Counted from the stretch's first letter, positions 48,107 through 59,348 are shown. The stretch: DNA of 64,000 bases from Costus lasius (GCA_027563935.2 CM050451.1:33309565-33373564), one strand, 5' to 3'. Program-made: numbers and translations. The notes: generated by a model from the sequence alone, not told the origin.

Positions 48107-51100
48107 ATGGTGCGAACCAGAGGAAATGCTAGTGATGAGGGCGAGCAGACCCCGAACCTCACGAGAACTATTGAGGCTCTGACTGGCATGGTTCAGCAAC
48201 AAGGTGCTATGATAGAGAGACAAGCTCAGATGCTGCAGCAGCAGCAGACTCAGCACCAAGAAGCACAACAGCAGCTTTTGCAGCAGCTGACTCGAGAGAG
48301 ACCCCAGACTACTACTCGGGCAGTGGGGGATGACTCTCAGGAGGGCGCTCACAGGCGCTATGCTTCACTTGTGAGTGAATTCCAGAAACTGGGTCCTAGC
48401 TCTTTTTATGGAGGCTCAGAATCCAGCACTGCTGAGAACTGGCAGTTGGTCTTGGAAAAGATTTTCCAAGTTATGCGCTGCTCAGATGAGGATAAGCTAT
48501 GTCTGTCCACCTATATGATGCGTGGCGACGCAGATGAGTGGTGGAAAGGAGTTGTGAGACTAGCAGCAGAAAGACAGGAGACAGTAGATTGGCCTTACTT
48601 CCTATCTCAATTTAATGAGAAGTATTTTCCAGATAGCTTGGTAGAGGACCGAGAGGTGGCATTTATTCACCTGGAGCAGGGTGATATGACAGTGGACCAG
48701 TATGAGCTACAGTTCACGAAATTGGGAAAGTATGCTCCTCATCTGATAAACACTGAAAAGAGGAGAGCTACTAAGTTTCTCAGAGGTCTCAGATGGGACA
48801 TTAGAGAGCAGGTTGGTGCTCAACATTTGGAGACCTATGTTGAGACTGTTGGGCGAGCACGCACCATTGAGAGATACATAGCTGAGAGGAGTTCTCATGT
48901 TGCCGTGACAGTGGTTCCTGCAGCTGAGGCGGCGGCTCCTCAGTATGGCAGTGGCGGCAAGGGTAAGAAGTACCCTAAACATAAGGACACCAAGAAGAGC
49001 AGGTATAAGCCTTACTCTTATAAGGCACCACAGCAGTCCAGGGATGCACCGCAACAGTTCAGGGGTGCCAGGGATGTAAGAAACAGTAACACTGAGAACG
49101 GGACTTGCAGTTATTGTGGGCTCAGGGGACATCTGGTGAAAGACTGTCATAGGAAGAATGGTGTATGCTTCAGGTGTAAGAAACCAGGGCATATGGCTAA
49201 GGACTGCAAAGAACCTGAGATACAGCCTAGAGGCGCAGATAAGCCTACAGTCCAGACCCGAGTGTATGCTGTGGCTGAGAAGGATACACGAGCTTCCCGA
49301 TCCGTTGTGGAAGGTACATTATTTGTATTTGATCAGTTAGCTCGCATATTATTTGACCCTGGTGCAAATTTATCTTTTGTATCTGTTAAGTTTGCTGCAT
49401 GTTTACCTGTGATACCTAAGGTGATGAACTATGCTGTGTCTGTGAGTACTCCCTTAGGAAAGTCGTTATCTACAGATACTATTTGTACTGACTGTGTAGT
49501 ACATGTAGAGGGTTATGAGTTTCTGGTAGATCTAATCCTCTTAAACATGCAAGATTATGATGTCATCCTAGGAATGGATTGGTTGTCTTCACATCATGCC
49601 TCTGTGGATTGCTTTGAGAAAGTGATCACTTTGAATATGCTTGATGGGAATCGGATTTTTGTGAGAGGTCTAGTGTCAGACCAAGGACCACATGTGATAT
49701 CTTTCCTGCAGGCCAGGAAGTTACTTGCTAGTGGATGCAAGGGGTATCTTGCACATGTTAAGGTGCAAGAGGATTCTACTTCTGATTTGACTCAGATGGC
49801 GGTGGTGAAAGAATTTCCTGATGTATTCTCTGAGGAATTTTCAGGTTTGCCACCAGTTAGAGAAGTGGAGTTTGGCATTGAGTTGGCGCCAGGTACGGCA
49901 CCTATCTCCAGAGCTCCTTACCGTATGGCTACTTCAGAGTTGGCCGAACTTAAGAAACAACTGGAGGAATTGTTAGAGAAAGGGTATATTCGGCCTAGTG
50001 CTTCACCTTGGGGAGCGCCAGTGTTGTTTGTAAAGAAGAAAGATGGAACCCTGAGGATGTGTATAGACTACAGGCAGCTTAACCAAGTGACCATCAAGAA
50101 TAAGTATCCTCTTCCCAGAATTGATGATCTATTTGATCAATTACAGGGAGCTACAGTGTTCTCTAAGGTTGATCTGAGATCAGGGTATTATCAACTTAGA
50201 GTCAAGGATGAGGATATATTTAAGACTGCTTTCAGGACCAGGTATGGGCATTTCGAATTTTTAGTTATGCCTTTTGGACTGACAAATGCACCTGCTGTCT
50301 TCATGGATTTGATGAACAGGGTATTCCATGAGTTGCTTGACTCTTGTGTGGTGGTCTTTATAGACGATATATTGGTGTACTCTCAGACTACCTCAGATCA
50401 TGTCAGTGATTTGCGCAGAGTACTAGAGATTCTGAGGAAGAATCGGTTATATGCCAAGGCTAGTAAGTGTGAGTTCTGGCTAGAGAAGATCAGTTTTCTT
50501 GGACATGTGATTTCTGGTCAGGGGGTGTCTGTGGATCCAGTTAAAGTGCAAGCCATTCTTGATTGGGGAAGACCGACTAGTGCTACTGAGATCAGGAGTT
50601 TTCTGGGTTTGGCAGGTTATTACCGGAGATTTGTTGAGGGATTCTCCAAGCTGACGAGTCCTTTAACTAAATTGACCAGAAAGGAAGCCAAGTTTATTTG
50701 GGATGATAAGTGTGAAGAGAGCTTTCAGGAGCTGAAGAGAAGGTTGACTAGTACACCGATCCTCATTATTCCTAGTGATGGGGAAAGGTTTACTGTTTAT
50801 ACAGATGCTTCAGGCAAAGGGTTGGGTTGTGTCTTGATGCAGAAGGGTTCTGTGGTAGCCTATGCCTCGAGACAATTGAAAGTATATGAACTGAACTACC
50901 CTACTCATGATTTAGAGTTGGCGGCCGTAGTCTTTGCTTTGAAGATATGGCGTCATTATTTGTTGGGTCAAGAGTTTGATCTGTTTACTGATCACCAGAG
51001 TCTTAAGTATATCTTCACTCAGAAGGAGTTGAACATGAGACAGAGGAGATGGATGGAGTTGATCAAAGATTATAACTTCTCTATTCAGTATCAGGCTGGA

Positions 51101-52711
51101 AAGGCCAATGTAGTAGCGGATGCACTGAGCAGACATCCAGTTACTTCAGTAGCTGCACTGCGGGTCAGTGAGTGGCAGTTACTGCAGGAGTTCAGAGATC
51201 TCAGGATCAGCATTTCTCCTAGAGTTCAGACTGGTTATGTGGCTTTTCTCAGAGTACAGTCTGCTTTGTTGCAGAAGATCAGAGATCAACAGTCTGTAGA
51301 TCCGAAATTAGTTCAGATCAGGGATAATCTGGTTGATGGCGCAGTTCAGGATTTTAGCCTGTCTGATGATGGTATTCTGCGGTTTCGTGGAAGGGTATGT
51401 GTCCCTGAGGAACCAAGCTTGAGGAAAGAAATATTGGAGGACAGCCATAACTCCAAATATTCTCTACATCCTGGCGTGACTAAGATGTATCAGGACCTCA
51501 AGAAAAATTTTTGGTGGCCGGGTATGAAGAAAGAAGTGCTTGATTTTGTCTCTAGGTGTTTGACCTGTCAGACTATAAAGGCTGAACATCAAAAGCCTGG
51601 TGGTTTGTTGCAGCCCCTTCCTATTCCTGAGTGGAAGTGGGAATGCATCAGTATGGATTTTGTGTGTGGTTTGCCTAGAACCAGATTGGGTCATGTTGCT
51701 ATTTGGGTGATTGTTGATAGACTCACTAAATCAGCCCATTTTCTTCCAATCAAGATGACTTATTCTTTAGAGAGACTGGCTAGATTGTATATTGATGAGG
51801 TAGTCAGACTGCATGGAGTGCCAGTTGATATTGTGTCTGATAGGGACTCTCGGTTTTTGTCCAGATTTTGGAAGAGCTTACAGGAAGGTTTGGGTACTAA
51901 GTTGAGTTTTAGTACAGCATACCATCCTCAGTCTGATGGCCAGACGGAGCGTACTATACAGACTCTAGAGGATTTGTTGAGAGCTTATGTGGTTGATTGG
52001 AGTTCTGAGTGGAACCGGGATCTATCTTTGATAGAGTTCACTTATAATAATAGTTTCCACTCCAGTATTCAGATGGCTCCTTATGAGGCTTTGTATGGAA
52101 GAAGGTGTAGGACTCCCTTGTGTTGGGAGGAAACTGGGGACAGGATAATTTTGAGATCTGATGCAGTACAGGAGACTACTGATAAGGTCAGAGAAATCCA
52201 GGATAAGCTGAAGATTGCTCGGGACAGACAGAAGAGTTATGCTGATGACCGTCGTCGTCCTTTGGAGTTTATGGTAGGAGACCATGTGTTCTTGAAGGTG
52301 TCGCCTACTAAGGGTGTTATGAGATTTGGCAAAAAGGGAAAGTTGAGCCCTAGGTTTGTAGGCCCTTTTGATATTATTGAGAGAGTTGGTCCAGTAGCTT
52401 ACCGTTTAGCTTTACCTCCTGCTATGGATCATGTGCATAATGTTTTCCATGTCTCTGCTTTGAGGAAATATCATCCTGATCCATCTCATGTGTTGGAGTT
52501 GGAACCTCTTCAGATTCAGAGTGACTTGACTTTTGAGGAAAGACCTCTCCGGATTGTGGATAGAAAGGATAAAGTTCTGAGGAACAAGACTATACCTTTG
52601 GTAAAGGTTATCTGGGGAAATCAATTAGTTGAAGAAGCGACTTGGGAGACTGAAGCTGATATGAGGAAAAATTATGCTTACCTTTTTGATGATATGGATG
52701 CTAAGCTTTAG
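48107..52711 (+). CDS. Gag-pol polyprotein of a Tekay/Del-like chromovirus
   Basis: 1,534 residues, no stop or frameshift. A Gln-rich coiled region (about 40-66) precedes the capsid domain. Two CCHC knuckles follow ([14 protein letters not shown] at about 334, [14 protein letters not shown] at about 354). The protease active site reads FDPGA at about 416-420, where D-S/T-G is usual. Reverse transcriptase has FIDD at about 751-754; RNase H begins near YTDAS (Asp about 900). Integrase has the HHCC zinc motif (about 1114-1154), catalytic Asp about 1184, Asp about 1245 and Glu about 1281. The C-terminus (about 1480-1530, with [14 protein letters not shown] and EEATWE) is a chromodomain of the kind that directs integration to heterochromatin. 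The ATG at 48107 is the first suitable start after the primer site. Coding capacity looks autonomous, but the 5' LTR is deleted and the protease motif is unusual. Confidence 0.95.
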   Translation: MVRTRGNASDEGEQTPNLTRTIEALTGMVQQQGAMIERQAQMLQQQQTQHQEAQQQLLQQLTRERPQTTTRAVGDDSQEGAHRRYASLVSEFQKLGPSSFYGGSESSTAENWQLVLEKIFQVMRCSDEDKLCLSTYMMRGDADEWWKGVVRLAAERQETVDWPYFLSQFNEKYFPDSLVEDREVAFIHLEQGDMTVDQYELQFTKLGKYAPHLINTEKRRATKFLRGLRWDIREQVGAQHLETYVETVGRARTIERYIAERSSHVAVTVVPAAEAAAPQYGSGGKGKKYPKHKDTKKSRYKPYSYKAPQQSRDAPQQFRGARDVRNSNTENGTCSYCGLRGHLVKDCHRKNGVCFRCKKPGHMAKDCKEPEIQPRGADKPTVQTRVYAVAEKDTRASRSVVEGTLFVFDQLARILFDPGANLSFVSVKFAACLPVIPKVMNYAVSVSTPLGKSLSTDTICTDCVVHVEGYEFLVDLILLNMQDYDVILGMDWLSSHHASVDCFEKVITLNMLDGNRIFVRGLVSDQGPHVISFLQARKLLASGCKGYLAHVKVQEDSTSDLTQMAVVKEFPDVFSEEFSGLPPVREVEFGIELAPGTAPISRAPYRMATSELAELKKQLEELLEKGYIRPSASPWGAPVLFVKKKDGTLRMCIDYRQLNQVTIKNKYPLPRIDDLFDQLQGATVFSKVDLRSGYYQLRVKDEDIFKTAFRTRYGHFEFLVMPFGLTNAPAVFMDLMNRVFHELLDSCVVVFIDDILVYSQTTSDHVSDLRRVLEILRKNRLYAKASKCEFWLEKISFLGHVISGQGVSVDPVKVQAILDWGRPTSATEIRSFLGLAGYYRRFVEGFSKLTSPLTKLTRKEAKFIWDDKCEESFQELKRRLTSTPILIIPSDGERFTVYTDASGKGLGCVLMQKGSVVAYASRQLKVYELNYPTHDLELAAVVFALKIWRHYLLGQEFDLFTDHQSLKYIFTQKELNMRQRRWMELIKDYNFSIQYQAGKANVVADALSRHPVTSVAALRVSEWQLLQEFRDLRISISPRVQTGYVAFLRVQSALLQKIRDQQSVDPKLVQIRDNLVDGAVQDFSLSDDGILRFRGRVCVPEEPSLRKEILEDSHNSKYSLHPGVTKMYQDLKKNFWWPGMKKEVLDFVSRCLTCQTIKAEHQKPGGLLQPLPIPEWKWECISMDFVCGLPRTRLGHVAIWVIVDRLTKSAHFLPIKMTYSLERLARLYIDEVVRLHGVPVDIVSDRDSRFLSRFWKSLQEGLGTKLSFSTAYHPQSDGQTERTIQTLEDLLRAYVVDWSSEWNRDLSLIEFTYNNSFHSSIQMAPYEALYGRRCRTPLCWEETGDRIILRSDAVQETTDKVREIQDKLKIARDRQKSYADDRRRPLEFMVGDHVFLKVSPTKGVMRFGKKGKLSPRFVGPFDIIERVGPVAYRLALPPAMDHVHNVFHVSALRKYHPDPSHVLELEPLQIQSDLTFEERPLRIVDRKDKVLRNKTIPLVKVIWGNQLVEEATWETEADMRKNYAYLFDDMDAKL

Positions 52712-52727
52712 AGGACTAAAGCTTTAT

Positions 52728-52740
52728 AAGGAGGGAGGAA
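52728..52740 (+). promoter_or_regulatory. Element F polypurine tract
   Basis: AAGGAGGGAGGAA directly before the 3' LTR. Confidence 0.9.
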
Positions 52741-55700
52741 TGTAAGATCCAAGGATCTTAAGTTCTGGTAAGCAGTATTTTCTATGATAAATTATGATAA
52801 ATTATTTGGATTTAAATAAAATCATTAGCTGTGATATTGTATTATGATTTAAATAAAATTGTTGGGTGCTAATTAATTGGCTTATTGATTGTTAATTTGT
52901 AATTAATTGATTTGAGGTTATTTGGTTGTTAATTTATTGTAAATTAATTAGAGAGTATTTATTTGTTTGTTGGCTGATATTTTATGATAAATTATTATTG
53001 GTTGTTCATGTTAAATTAATTAGGATTTATGGTTGTAAATTGTGAGTTAATTAATTAGAACTTATTGGTTAATTAATTAGACCTTATTGGTTAATTAATT
53101 TAATCCTTATTGGATGTTAACTTAAATCCTTATTGGATTTTCGGTTAAGTAATTGGTTATTGGATAAGTTAATTAAATTAATTGGTTAACTATGGGATAT
53201 TGGAATAAAAATTCGAATTAGCTAATTGGGTTTGAAAATTCGAAATTATTAGTTAAGTGGGTTAAACCTATTGGAATTAATGGGTTGAAGGGTTTAAAAT
53301 TTAGAAACCCAAAGTTTAAGTGGTAAATTCGACTAGGGTGAGATTATTGGCGATTTTGGAGTCTTGAGAAAATTAAGGTGGCGGCTTGGAAGAAATTGGC
53401 GACTCTTGGAAAGCTTGGAGACGATTTTTTTTTGTGTTCTTCCTTCATCTTCTTCCCTTGGCCGAAATTCTTGAGTGGGTGGTGGAGTTTCTTTGGCGTC
53501 TTCCTAGAAGAATTTCAAAGGCTTTGAACGATTTTGTTGAGGGGATTTTAACCTAAGTTTCAAGGTGAGTGGTGTGTCTTTTTGATTCCTATCAATTGGG
53601 TTGTGTTATTTGATGCTTTAGATGGATTAGAAATTTGTAATGTAAAAAAAAAAAAACGAAAATTCAAGTCTTATTTTTGTTATAAACCGAAAGTTACAAT
53701 GGTATGTTTGTTATGGAAAATCGAATTTAAGGATATGTCTTCATGAGATTTTTGTTAACTAGGGGTTTAATTTAAGTTGGAAAGTTTTATCATGCTAAGA
53801 AGCGAATTTGTGCTATTTATTTCTGAAAAACCGAAACTTGATTTTAATTTTGATATTGTGGTTAACATGTTTACATGTGAATTGAATCTTGATAATTCTC
53901 CATGAAAACATAGTTTAGGGGATTTTTCATGAAAACCGAATGTGAGGCATGTTTCCATGAAAACCGAATTTAGGGTACTTATTGTATGTGATTTTGGTAA
54001 TATTAAATCAGTGATTTTGGTATGATTTTGGTAATATTAAATCAGTGCTTTATTAGTATGAAATTTATGTTAATTGTTTGTGAAAACTGAATTTTGATGT
54101 TTGTAGTTACATGGAATAATGTGTAAAATTATATGGACATATGGTTTAGTTTTATGTAATTTTATGAATGCTTGAGGACATTGGGTGATGATTTAATTTT
54201 ATGAATGCAATGTTATGTTATAAAACTCATGTTTATTTAATTAAGACCATGTATTCATGTTTGAGAACATTGGGTGATAATTTAGCAAAACTACACTGAA
54301 CTGACCAGCCTGAAATTTAAGGACTACACTATGTTATGTGATTTTCTATGTTATGTGATGGGTTTTGTGAATTTGGAAAATTATGGATTATGTGAATTTG
54401 GAAAATTAGGTGGTTATGTGATGGTTAGGACTAAGGCTAGGTGTAACTATGAACTCAAGGGGATAGTCCTTATGTGATATGTTAAGGGTTTGAATTTCAA
54501 ACCTGTATTGTGATATGTGAGGGGGTTAATGATCAGCCTGCCTATTATGATTATTGTGATGGGGGTTGATGTTCAGCCTGCCCGGTATGATTTGTGTGAT
54601 GACTATCCTAGAGTCTAGTTTACACTTAGGAGTCCACCTTTGTGAAATATGTCCACCTTTGTGAAATATGAAATAAGATATGTCTGTTGTCCAGTAGTAA
54701 CCTTTTGGGAGAACGGGTTTTGACCCAAAGTGCCATGTCTTGGTCAGACAGGGGCCACCTCTTGATGTCATTACTCTTTTATGTGTTGGGAATGATATAA
54801 GACCCAAAGTGCCATGTCTTGATCAGACAGGGGCCACCTCTTGATGTCATCATTCTCGTTTTATGTGTTGGGAATGATATAAGACCCAAAGTGCCATGTC
54901 CTGATCAGACAGGGGCCACCTCTTGATGTCTTCATTCTCGTTTTATGTTATGGCGTGATAGACCAACGTGCCACGTCTTGACCAGGCGGGGGCCACCTCT
55001 TGATTCTATTCACTGTCCATGTTTGTGTTGCATGTGATTTGCAGCTCCCAGTGCTTTGGCCAAGCCGGGTTAGACCATATTGGTCACTTTGTGAATATGC
55101 TGGACAACTAGGTTAAAAATGTGTTGGTATGTTTAGTTGGTTTAGAATATGTGTGTTCGGTTGGTTTAGAGTATAATTCCAGAACTTGAGGTTATTATAT
55201 GTTAGTGTGTATATTTGACTGCTTATATGACTTTTGCATTGAATTTGTTATTATGTGTTGACATGATATCCTGTTAAAGATTTTTAAAATAATCTGCATA
55301 TGTTTTTGAGAGTATGTTATGGATGGTCAATTAGACTATCCACTCACTGGGCTGTGTAGCTCACCCCTCACTATTTTCAGGTGTAGAGCAGGGGCGCAGT
55401 TAGCATTATATGGATGCTGTGAATTATGCTTATTGAATTTATGATGCCGGTTGTGGCCTTAATGTGTTTATGCTTATGATGCCGGTTGTGGCTAAACCCT
55501 ACGAGTTATATGAACTTTGTGAACCATGTGAACTATGTGAAGTATGTTGCCAGTTATGGCAGTCTTATGAATTTGATTTTTGTGGCACCGCGGGCATCAG
55601 CCTGGTTTCGGTGTTTGGAGTCAGTTTATAAAATCGATTTTTGTGGATTTGTTTTGAGATTGAAGTTGATGTGTATTTTTGCAATCGGTTTTGATACAAC

Positions 55701-56011
55701 TGTAACTTGCATATGTCTAGTGCAAGTATTGCCTGGTGGCAGGTACCTTTATGGATTTTATGAATTGTAATCGGTTTTGATATAACTGTAACTTGCATAT
55801 GTCTAGTGCAAGTATTGCGTGGTGGCAGGTACCCTTACGAGATTTATGAGATTTGAGTTTTGTGAATTTGTGTGTATGGATTTATGAAATTTTTCAGATC
55901 GTGTTTTCTTGAACTCGGTTTTACCTAGCATATGATCGATCTTATATGAAACATCCTGTATCAATTGTGAATTGTGCCATTTGTTTGGGGTTAAGAATGT
56001 GGGATGTTACA
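52741..56011 (+). repeat. Element F 3' LTR, full length
   Basis: 3,271 bp, TGTAAGATCC to GGGATGTTACA. AT-rich with many short internal repeats, including a 25-bp direct repeat near 53995-54045 and two copies of a TCAGCCTGCC unit near 54530-54590. It includes the ~80-bp minisatellite at 54722-55018. No protein-coding signal; a 94-aa open frame at its end recurs in the 5' LTR only because the LTRs are duplicates. Confidence 0.93.
54722..55018 (+). repeat. ~80-bp minisatellite within the F LTR
   Basis: Four units begin at 54722, 54801, 54883 and 54961 (period 78-82 bp). Each starts GACC(C)AA-GTGCCA and contains a GGGGCCACCTCTTGAT core. The last unit is the most diverged. It lies within the segment missing from the 5' LTR. 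Confidence 0.85.
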
Positions 56012-56016
56012 ATTCT
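56012..56016. repeat. TSD of element F, right copy (ATTCT)
   Basis: Matches 47236-47240. Confidence 0.95.
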
Positions 56017-56296
56017 CCTTCAAACGATCAAGACCCCTTGAAACTTTTGCTAGCACAAAGGCGTGAAGGGAGTAGCCAACTTCTTCTTGTGTGCGCGCCA
56101 TTTGGAGGGGATCTATTTTGCTCTCTTGCTTCCAAGCCGACCTCCATCTCTATGGCTATGGTATAGATCTAAACTCATTCAAGTTGATCATATGGTTTTT
56201 CATATGCGATCCTTGAGAAACCCTCTTTCCGCCATGCTTGCTAGAGGCGCATGTTCTAGGGTTTCCCCCCCCCCCATGAGTTAGGGGTTCTTTTCA
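56017..56296 (+). repeat. Element E 3' LTR, second piece
   Basis: 280 bp completing the E 3' LTR. It has 11 C in the tract near its end, against 20 in the 5' LTR, and ends CTTTTCA before TCACT. Confidence 0.94.
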
Positions 56297-56301
56297 TCAC
56301 T
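56297..56301. repeat. TSD of element E, right copy (TCACT)
   Basis: Matches 38285-38289. Confidence 0.95.
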
Positions 56302-57085
56302 GTCTCCCGATATAAAGGAAAAAGTCTTCCAAGACTACACCCAAACCACAGCACAAGTGTGAATCCAATTCACAAGGCATGCAACTTTCCTTTGCCACTG
56401 GATGTTCTTATTGGACAAGCGTGTCAAGCTTGTAGCTCCAATATGATGAGCATGATTAGATCAGATGAACAAAGTCACCTGGGTATGGCCATACACTTTC
56501 TCAATCACCTCATCCAGGGGGCCCCTTTAGAACATCACACTCCAATTAAGGAGACGGCAATCCTATATCTATCACTCGTGTCCTAACCTGACTCAAGCTC
56601 ACCATCCAAGATAGTCTATAATCATTATGTTTCAAATGATATTGAACTACCTCAAAACAATGACAATCATCATTTAGAAAACACAAGTGATCTCAAGTCA
56701 GAGGAAAAGTGCCACTTGTTATATTCAAGGATTATTCATATTGTGACAACCAATTGAATATCCTAGTAGGGTCTGTCTAGTACATCCAATGTACCCATGA
56801 GTCTACATCTTATTCCATGCTCGAAGCATCCTATAAGATTAGAACACATATTAGTCTTAACCACATCAAGGCTGTCTCATGTTCACCAAGATATATCGAC
56901 TAAGGACTTTATAGCATGTCAGCCCAGCTGAACAGCTTTGAGACATTATTCAGAAGTACAATTATTGCAGCAGATAACGTAACAACCTGAATAATAACCA
57001 TGCCTTTATAAACATAAGAGTTTATTACATGATACTGATACAATCCCAAGGCCTCAAACATTAGCCTTAAGGGCATACCCCAACA
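56302..57085 (-). repeat. Element C 5' LTR, second piece
   Basis: 784 bp completing the C 5' LTR, ending CATACCCCAACA. It matches the corresponding part of the 3' LTR (21708-22491) closely; no difference was seen in the stretch compared. Confidence 0.93.
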
Positions 57086-57090
57086 GATTC
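57086..57090. repeat. TSD of element C, right copy (GATTC)
   Basis: Matches 20765-20769 and restores the RNase H reading of B across the insertion. Confidence 0.95.
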
Positions 57091-57380
57091 ATAAGTTCGT
57101 TCAGGAACTTGGTGTTGTTCCTTCGAGTGCAGATCCATTGGTTATCTTCTGTGATAACACTGGAGCAATAGCACAAGCAAAGGAACCACGGTCGCACTAG
57201 AAGTCCAAGCACATACAGAGAAGGTTTCAATTGATCCGGGAGATCATTGATCATGGCGAGATCAAAGTCTGCAAGGTTCATACATACGACAATCTGGCTG
57301 ACCCGCTTACAAAGCCTCTGGCGCAGCAGAAGCATGAGAAGCACTGTAATAATATGGGTTTGAGATTTCTCAACCATTAG
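57086..57380 (+). pseudogene. Element B gag-pol, 3' end (RNase H tail)
   Basis: Continues the B frame after C is skipped: the RNase H segment with VIFCDNTGA and the LADPLTKPLAQQKHEKH C-terminus seen in all relatives, ending in the same NH-stop at 57378-57380. An in-frame TAG at 57198-57200 replaces a CAG codon of the relatives. Substitutions also alter conserved residues, for example the second Asp of HTDDNLAD is reached through Tyr here (HTYDNLAD). Confidence 0.9.
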
Positions 57381-57389
57381 ATTAAGTGC

Positions 57390-57400
57390 AAGTGGGAGAT
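57390..57400 (+). promoter_or_regulatory. Element B polypurine tract
   Basis: AAGTGGGAGAT directly before the 3' LTR. Confidence 0.9.
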
Positions 57401-57673
57401 TGTTGGGGTATGCCCTTAAGGCTAATGTTTGAGGCCTTGGGATTATTTCAGTATCATGTATAAACTCTATGTTTATAAAGGCAATGGTTGTTATTCAGGT
57501 TGTTACATTATCTGCTGCAATGTGTATACTTCTGAATAATGTCTCGATGCTGTTCAGCTAGGCTGATATGCAGTATTGTCCTTAGTCGAGATATCTTGGT
57601 GAACATGAGACAGCCTTGATATGATTGAGACTAATATGTGTTCTAATCTTATAGGATGCTTCGAGCATGGAAT
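57401..57673 (+). repeat. Element B 3' LTR, first 273 bp
   Basis: Identical as read to 13678-13950, then interrupted by G. The remaining ~1.4 kb should lie right of the window. Confidence 0.93.
57669..57673. repeat. Predicted left TSD of element G (GGAAT)
   Basis: The five bases before the G LTR; the partner copy is outside the window. Confidence 0.5.
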
Positions 57674-59348
57674 TGTAGGAACCCCTAATAAGGGGGGGGA
57701 AACCCTATACATGCGCATCTAGCATGCAATGCGGAAAAAGGGCTTCTAAAGATCGCATATGAACTATATAATCAACTTAAACCAACTTAAGATCATGATA
57801 TGATCTTACCATTGCCATGGATGGAAGGCGGCTTGGAAGAAGAAAACAAGGTTGATCTCCTCCAAAAGGTGCGCACACAAGAAGACAAAGACTACTCCCT
57901 TCTCAACTTTGTGCTAGCAAAAGCTTCAAGGGGTCTTATCGCATGAAGGAGATGATGAACTCTTGGCCGATCTTTCTTCTCGTCACTTTCACCACACAAG
58001 AAAGTGTGTGTCGTCGAGAGCAAGATGATGGAGAGGAGCGTTAGCCAAACTTGTGATCGAATGTGGAGACATTCATCACAATTGTCAAACCGAAATGCCA
58101 TAAATGGCAAGTCATCAAAGCTTGCGTTATGCGTTCACATGAAGTGAACCAAACGCATAGCTCTCCTCTCAAATGAACCAAGCGCTCACATGTGAGCCGG
58201 TTCAATTCAATTGGTCCAATGACCAAACCAAATCAGCCCAATAATCGGTTCAGACCAAATTAAACCCTAAGGTTCAAAATCTGACCGTTCATCCTTTTAA
58301 TGCTCTTGATCTCTTCGATCTAGCATCCACACTCTCGATCTAAGCTTACCGATCTCAAGCCCTAATCAATCAAACATGATCAGACTGGATCTCACTTACA
58401 ATCAGAGTTTAATCTCCTTTAAACTGAACTCGAACAATTCAGTCCACACGATCTGACTTAAGTAGCCATATCATCAAATTGTGCGACCCTAAGGGTTTCC
58501 TTTAAATGTCGGTAACGATAACTTACGTTATCACGATCAGCGAGGGGTATCTAGCAACACATCACTGTCTCCCGATATAAAGGAAAGAGTCTTCCAAGAC
58601 TCCACCCAACCACAGCATAAGTGTGAATCAACTCACTAGGCATGCATGATTCCTTTGCCACTGGATGTTCTTATTGGACAAGCATGTCAAGCCTGTAACT
58701 CCAATACGATGAGCATGATTAGATCAGATGCACATAGTCATCTGGGTATGGCCATACACTTCCTCAATCATCTCATATAGGGGGGCCCTTTAGAACATCA
58801 CACTCCTTAAACAAGGAGACGGCAATCCTTTATCTATCACAAGTGCCCTAACCTGACTCAAGCTCACCATCCAAGATAGTCTATAATCATTATGTTTCAA
58901 ATGATATTGAACTACCTCAAAACAATGACAATCATCATTTAGAAACATAAGTGATCTCAAGTCAAAGGACATGTGCCATTTAGTGCTTACAAGGATCATT
59001 CACATTGTGACAAGCAATGGAATATCCAAGTAGGGTCTGTCCAGTACATCCAATGTACCCATGAGTCTACATCTTATTCCATGCTCGAAGCATCCTATAA
59101 GATTAGCACTCATATCAGTCTCAATCATATCAAGGCTGTCTCATGTTCACCAAGATATCTCGACTAAGGACATATAGCCTGTCAGCCTAGCTGAACAGCT
59201 TTGAGACATTATTCAGAAGTACACTTATTACAGCAGACAAGGTAACAACCTGAATAATAACCATGCCTTTATAAACTTAAGAGTTTATTACATGATACTT
59301 ATACAATCCCAAGGCCTCAAACATTAGCCTTAAGGGCATACCCCAACA
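57674..59348 (-). repeat. Element G 3' LTR
   Basis: 1,675 bp. On the minus strand it starts TGTTGGGGTATGCCC and ends GGGGTTCCTACA. The tip differs from other family members (TACA rather than TTCA) and carries a run of 8 G on the plus strand near 57692. Confidence 0.93.

Larger units (their letters stand above)
47241..56011 (+). mobile_element. Element F: Tekay/Del-like chromovirus (Ty3-gypsy), intact gag-pol, 5' LTR deleted
   Basis: 8,771 bp, flanked by ATTCT, inserted in the 3' LTR of E. LTR ends are TGTAA...TTACA. The 5' LTR is 723 bp (47241-47963) and the 3' LTR 3,271 bp (52741-56011); the shared parts look identical, so F is young. A single 1,534-codon gag-pol ends in a chromodomain-like region. 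Domain order RT, RNase H, integrase, chromodomain defines Ty3-gypsy chromoviruses, and the long LTR fits the Tekay/Del lineage. Confidence 0.94.
38290..56296 (+). mobile_element. Element E: Ty1-copia retrotransposon, split by F, two stops
   Basis: The pieces are 38290-47240 and 56012-56296, about 9.23 kb of its own sequence. The 5' LTR is 1,697 bp; the 3' LTR is 1,407 + 280 bp. The 10-bp length difference comes from a homopolymer C tract (20 versus 11 C) and one adjacent A. Four substitutions were seen otherwise. Flanked by TCACT, inserted in the 5' LTR of C. Two CAG-to-TAG stops in gag-pol. Confidence 0.95.
20770..57085 (-). mobile_element. Element C: Ty1-copia retrotransposon split by D and E
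   Basis: The pieces of C are 20770-24635, 33787-38289 and 56297-57085, about 9.15 kb of its own sequence. The 3' LTR is 1,722 bp and the two 5' LTR pieces (938 + 784 bp, one TSD copy removed) also total 1,722 bp. The LTRs differ at four positions that I saw (99.8% identity). TSD GATTC flanks the whole. Two younger insertions of the same copia family lie inside it, and gag-pol carries three stops and a frameshift. Confidence 0.94.
13678..57673 (+). mobile_element. Element B: Ty1-copia retrotransposon, split by C and truncated in view by G
   Basis: B occupies 13678-20769 and 57086-57673. Its gag-pol stops inside RNase H at 20769, next to GATTC, and resumes at 57086 with GATTC and the next RNase H codons, exactly across element C. 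The 3' LTR starts at 57401 and is cut by G at 57673. The 273 bp visible of the 3' LTR look identical to the start of the 5' LTR, yet gag-pol is badly decayed. Confidence 0.93.

Noticed and set aside
48062..49192. Open frames of 96 and 161 aa on the minus strand opposite F gag
   Set aside because: Shadow frames of the intact gag-pol; no motifs.
52741..56011. The extra 2.5 kb in the F 3' LTR as a nested DNA transposon with a 9-bp (Mutator-like) target duplication
   Set aside because: The GCTTATTGA copies would fit a 9-bp duplication, but the segment has no terminal inverted repeats, and the 5' LTR junction is a chimera of the two flanks, as expected for a deletion.
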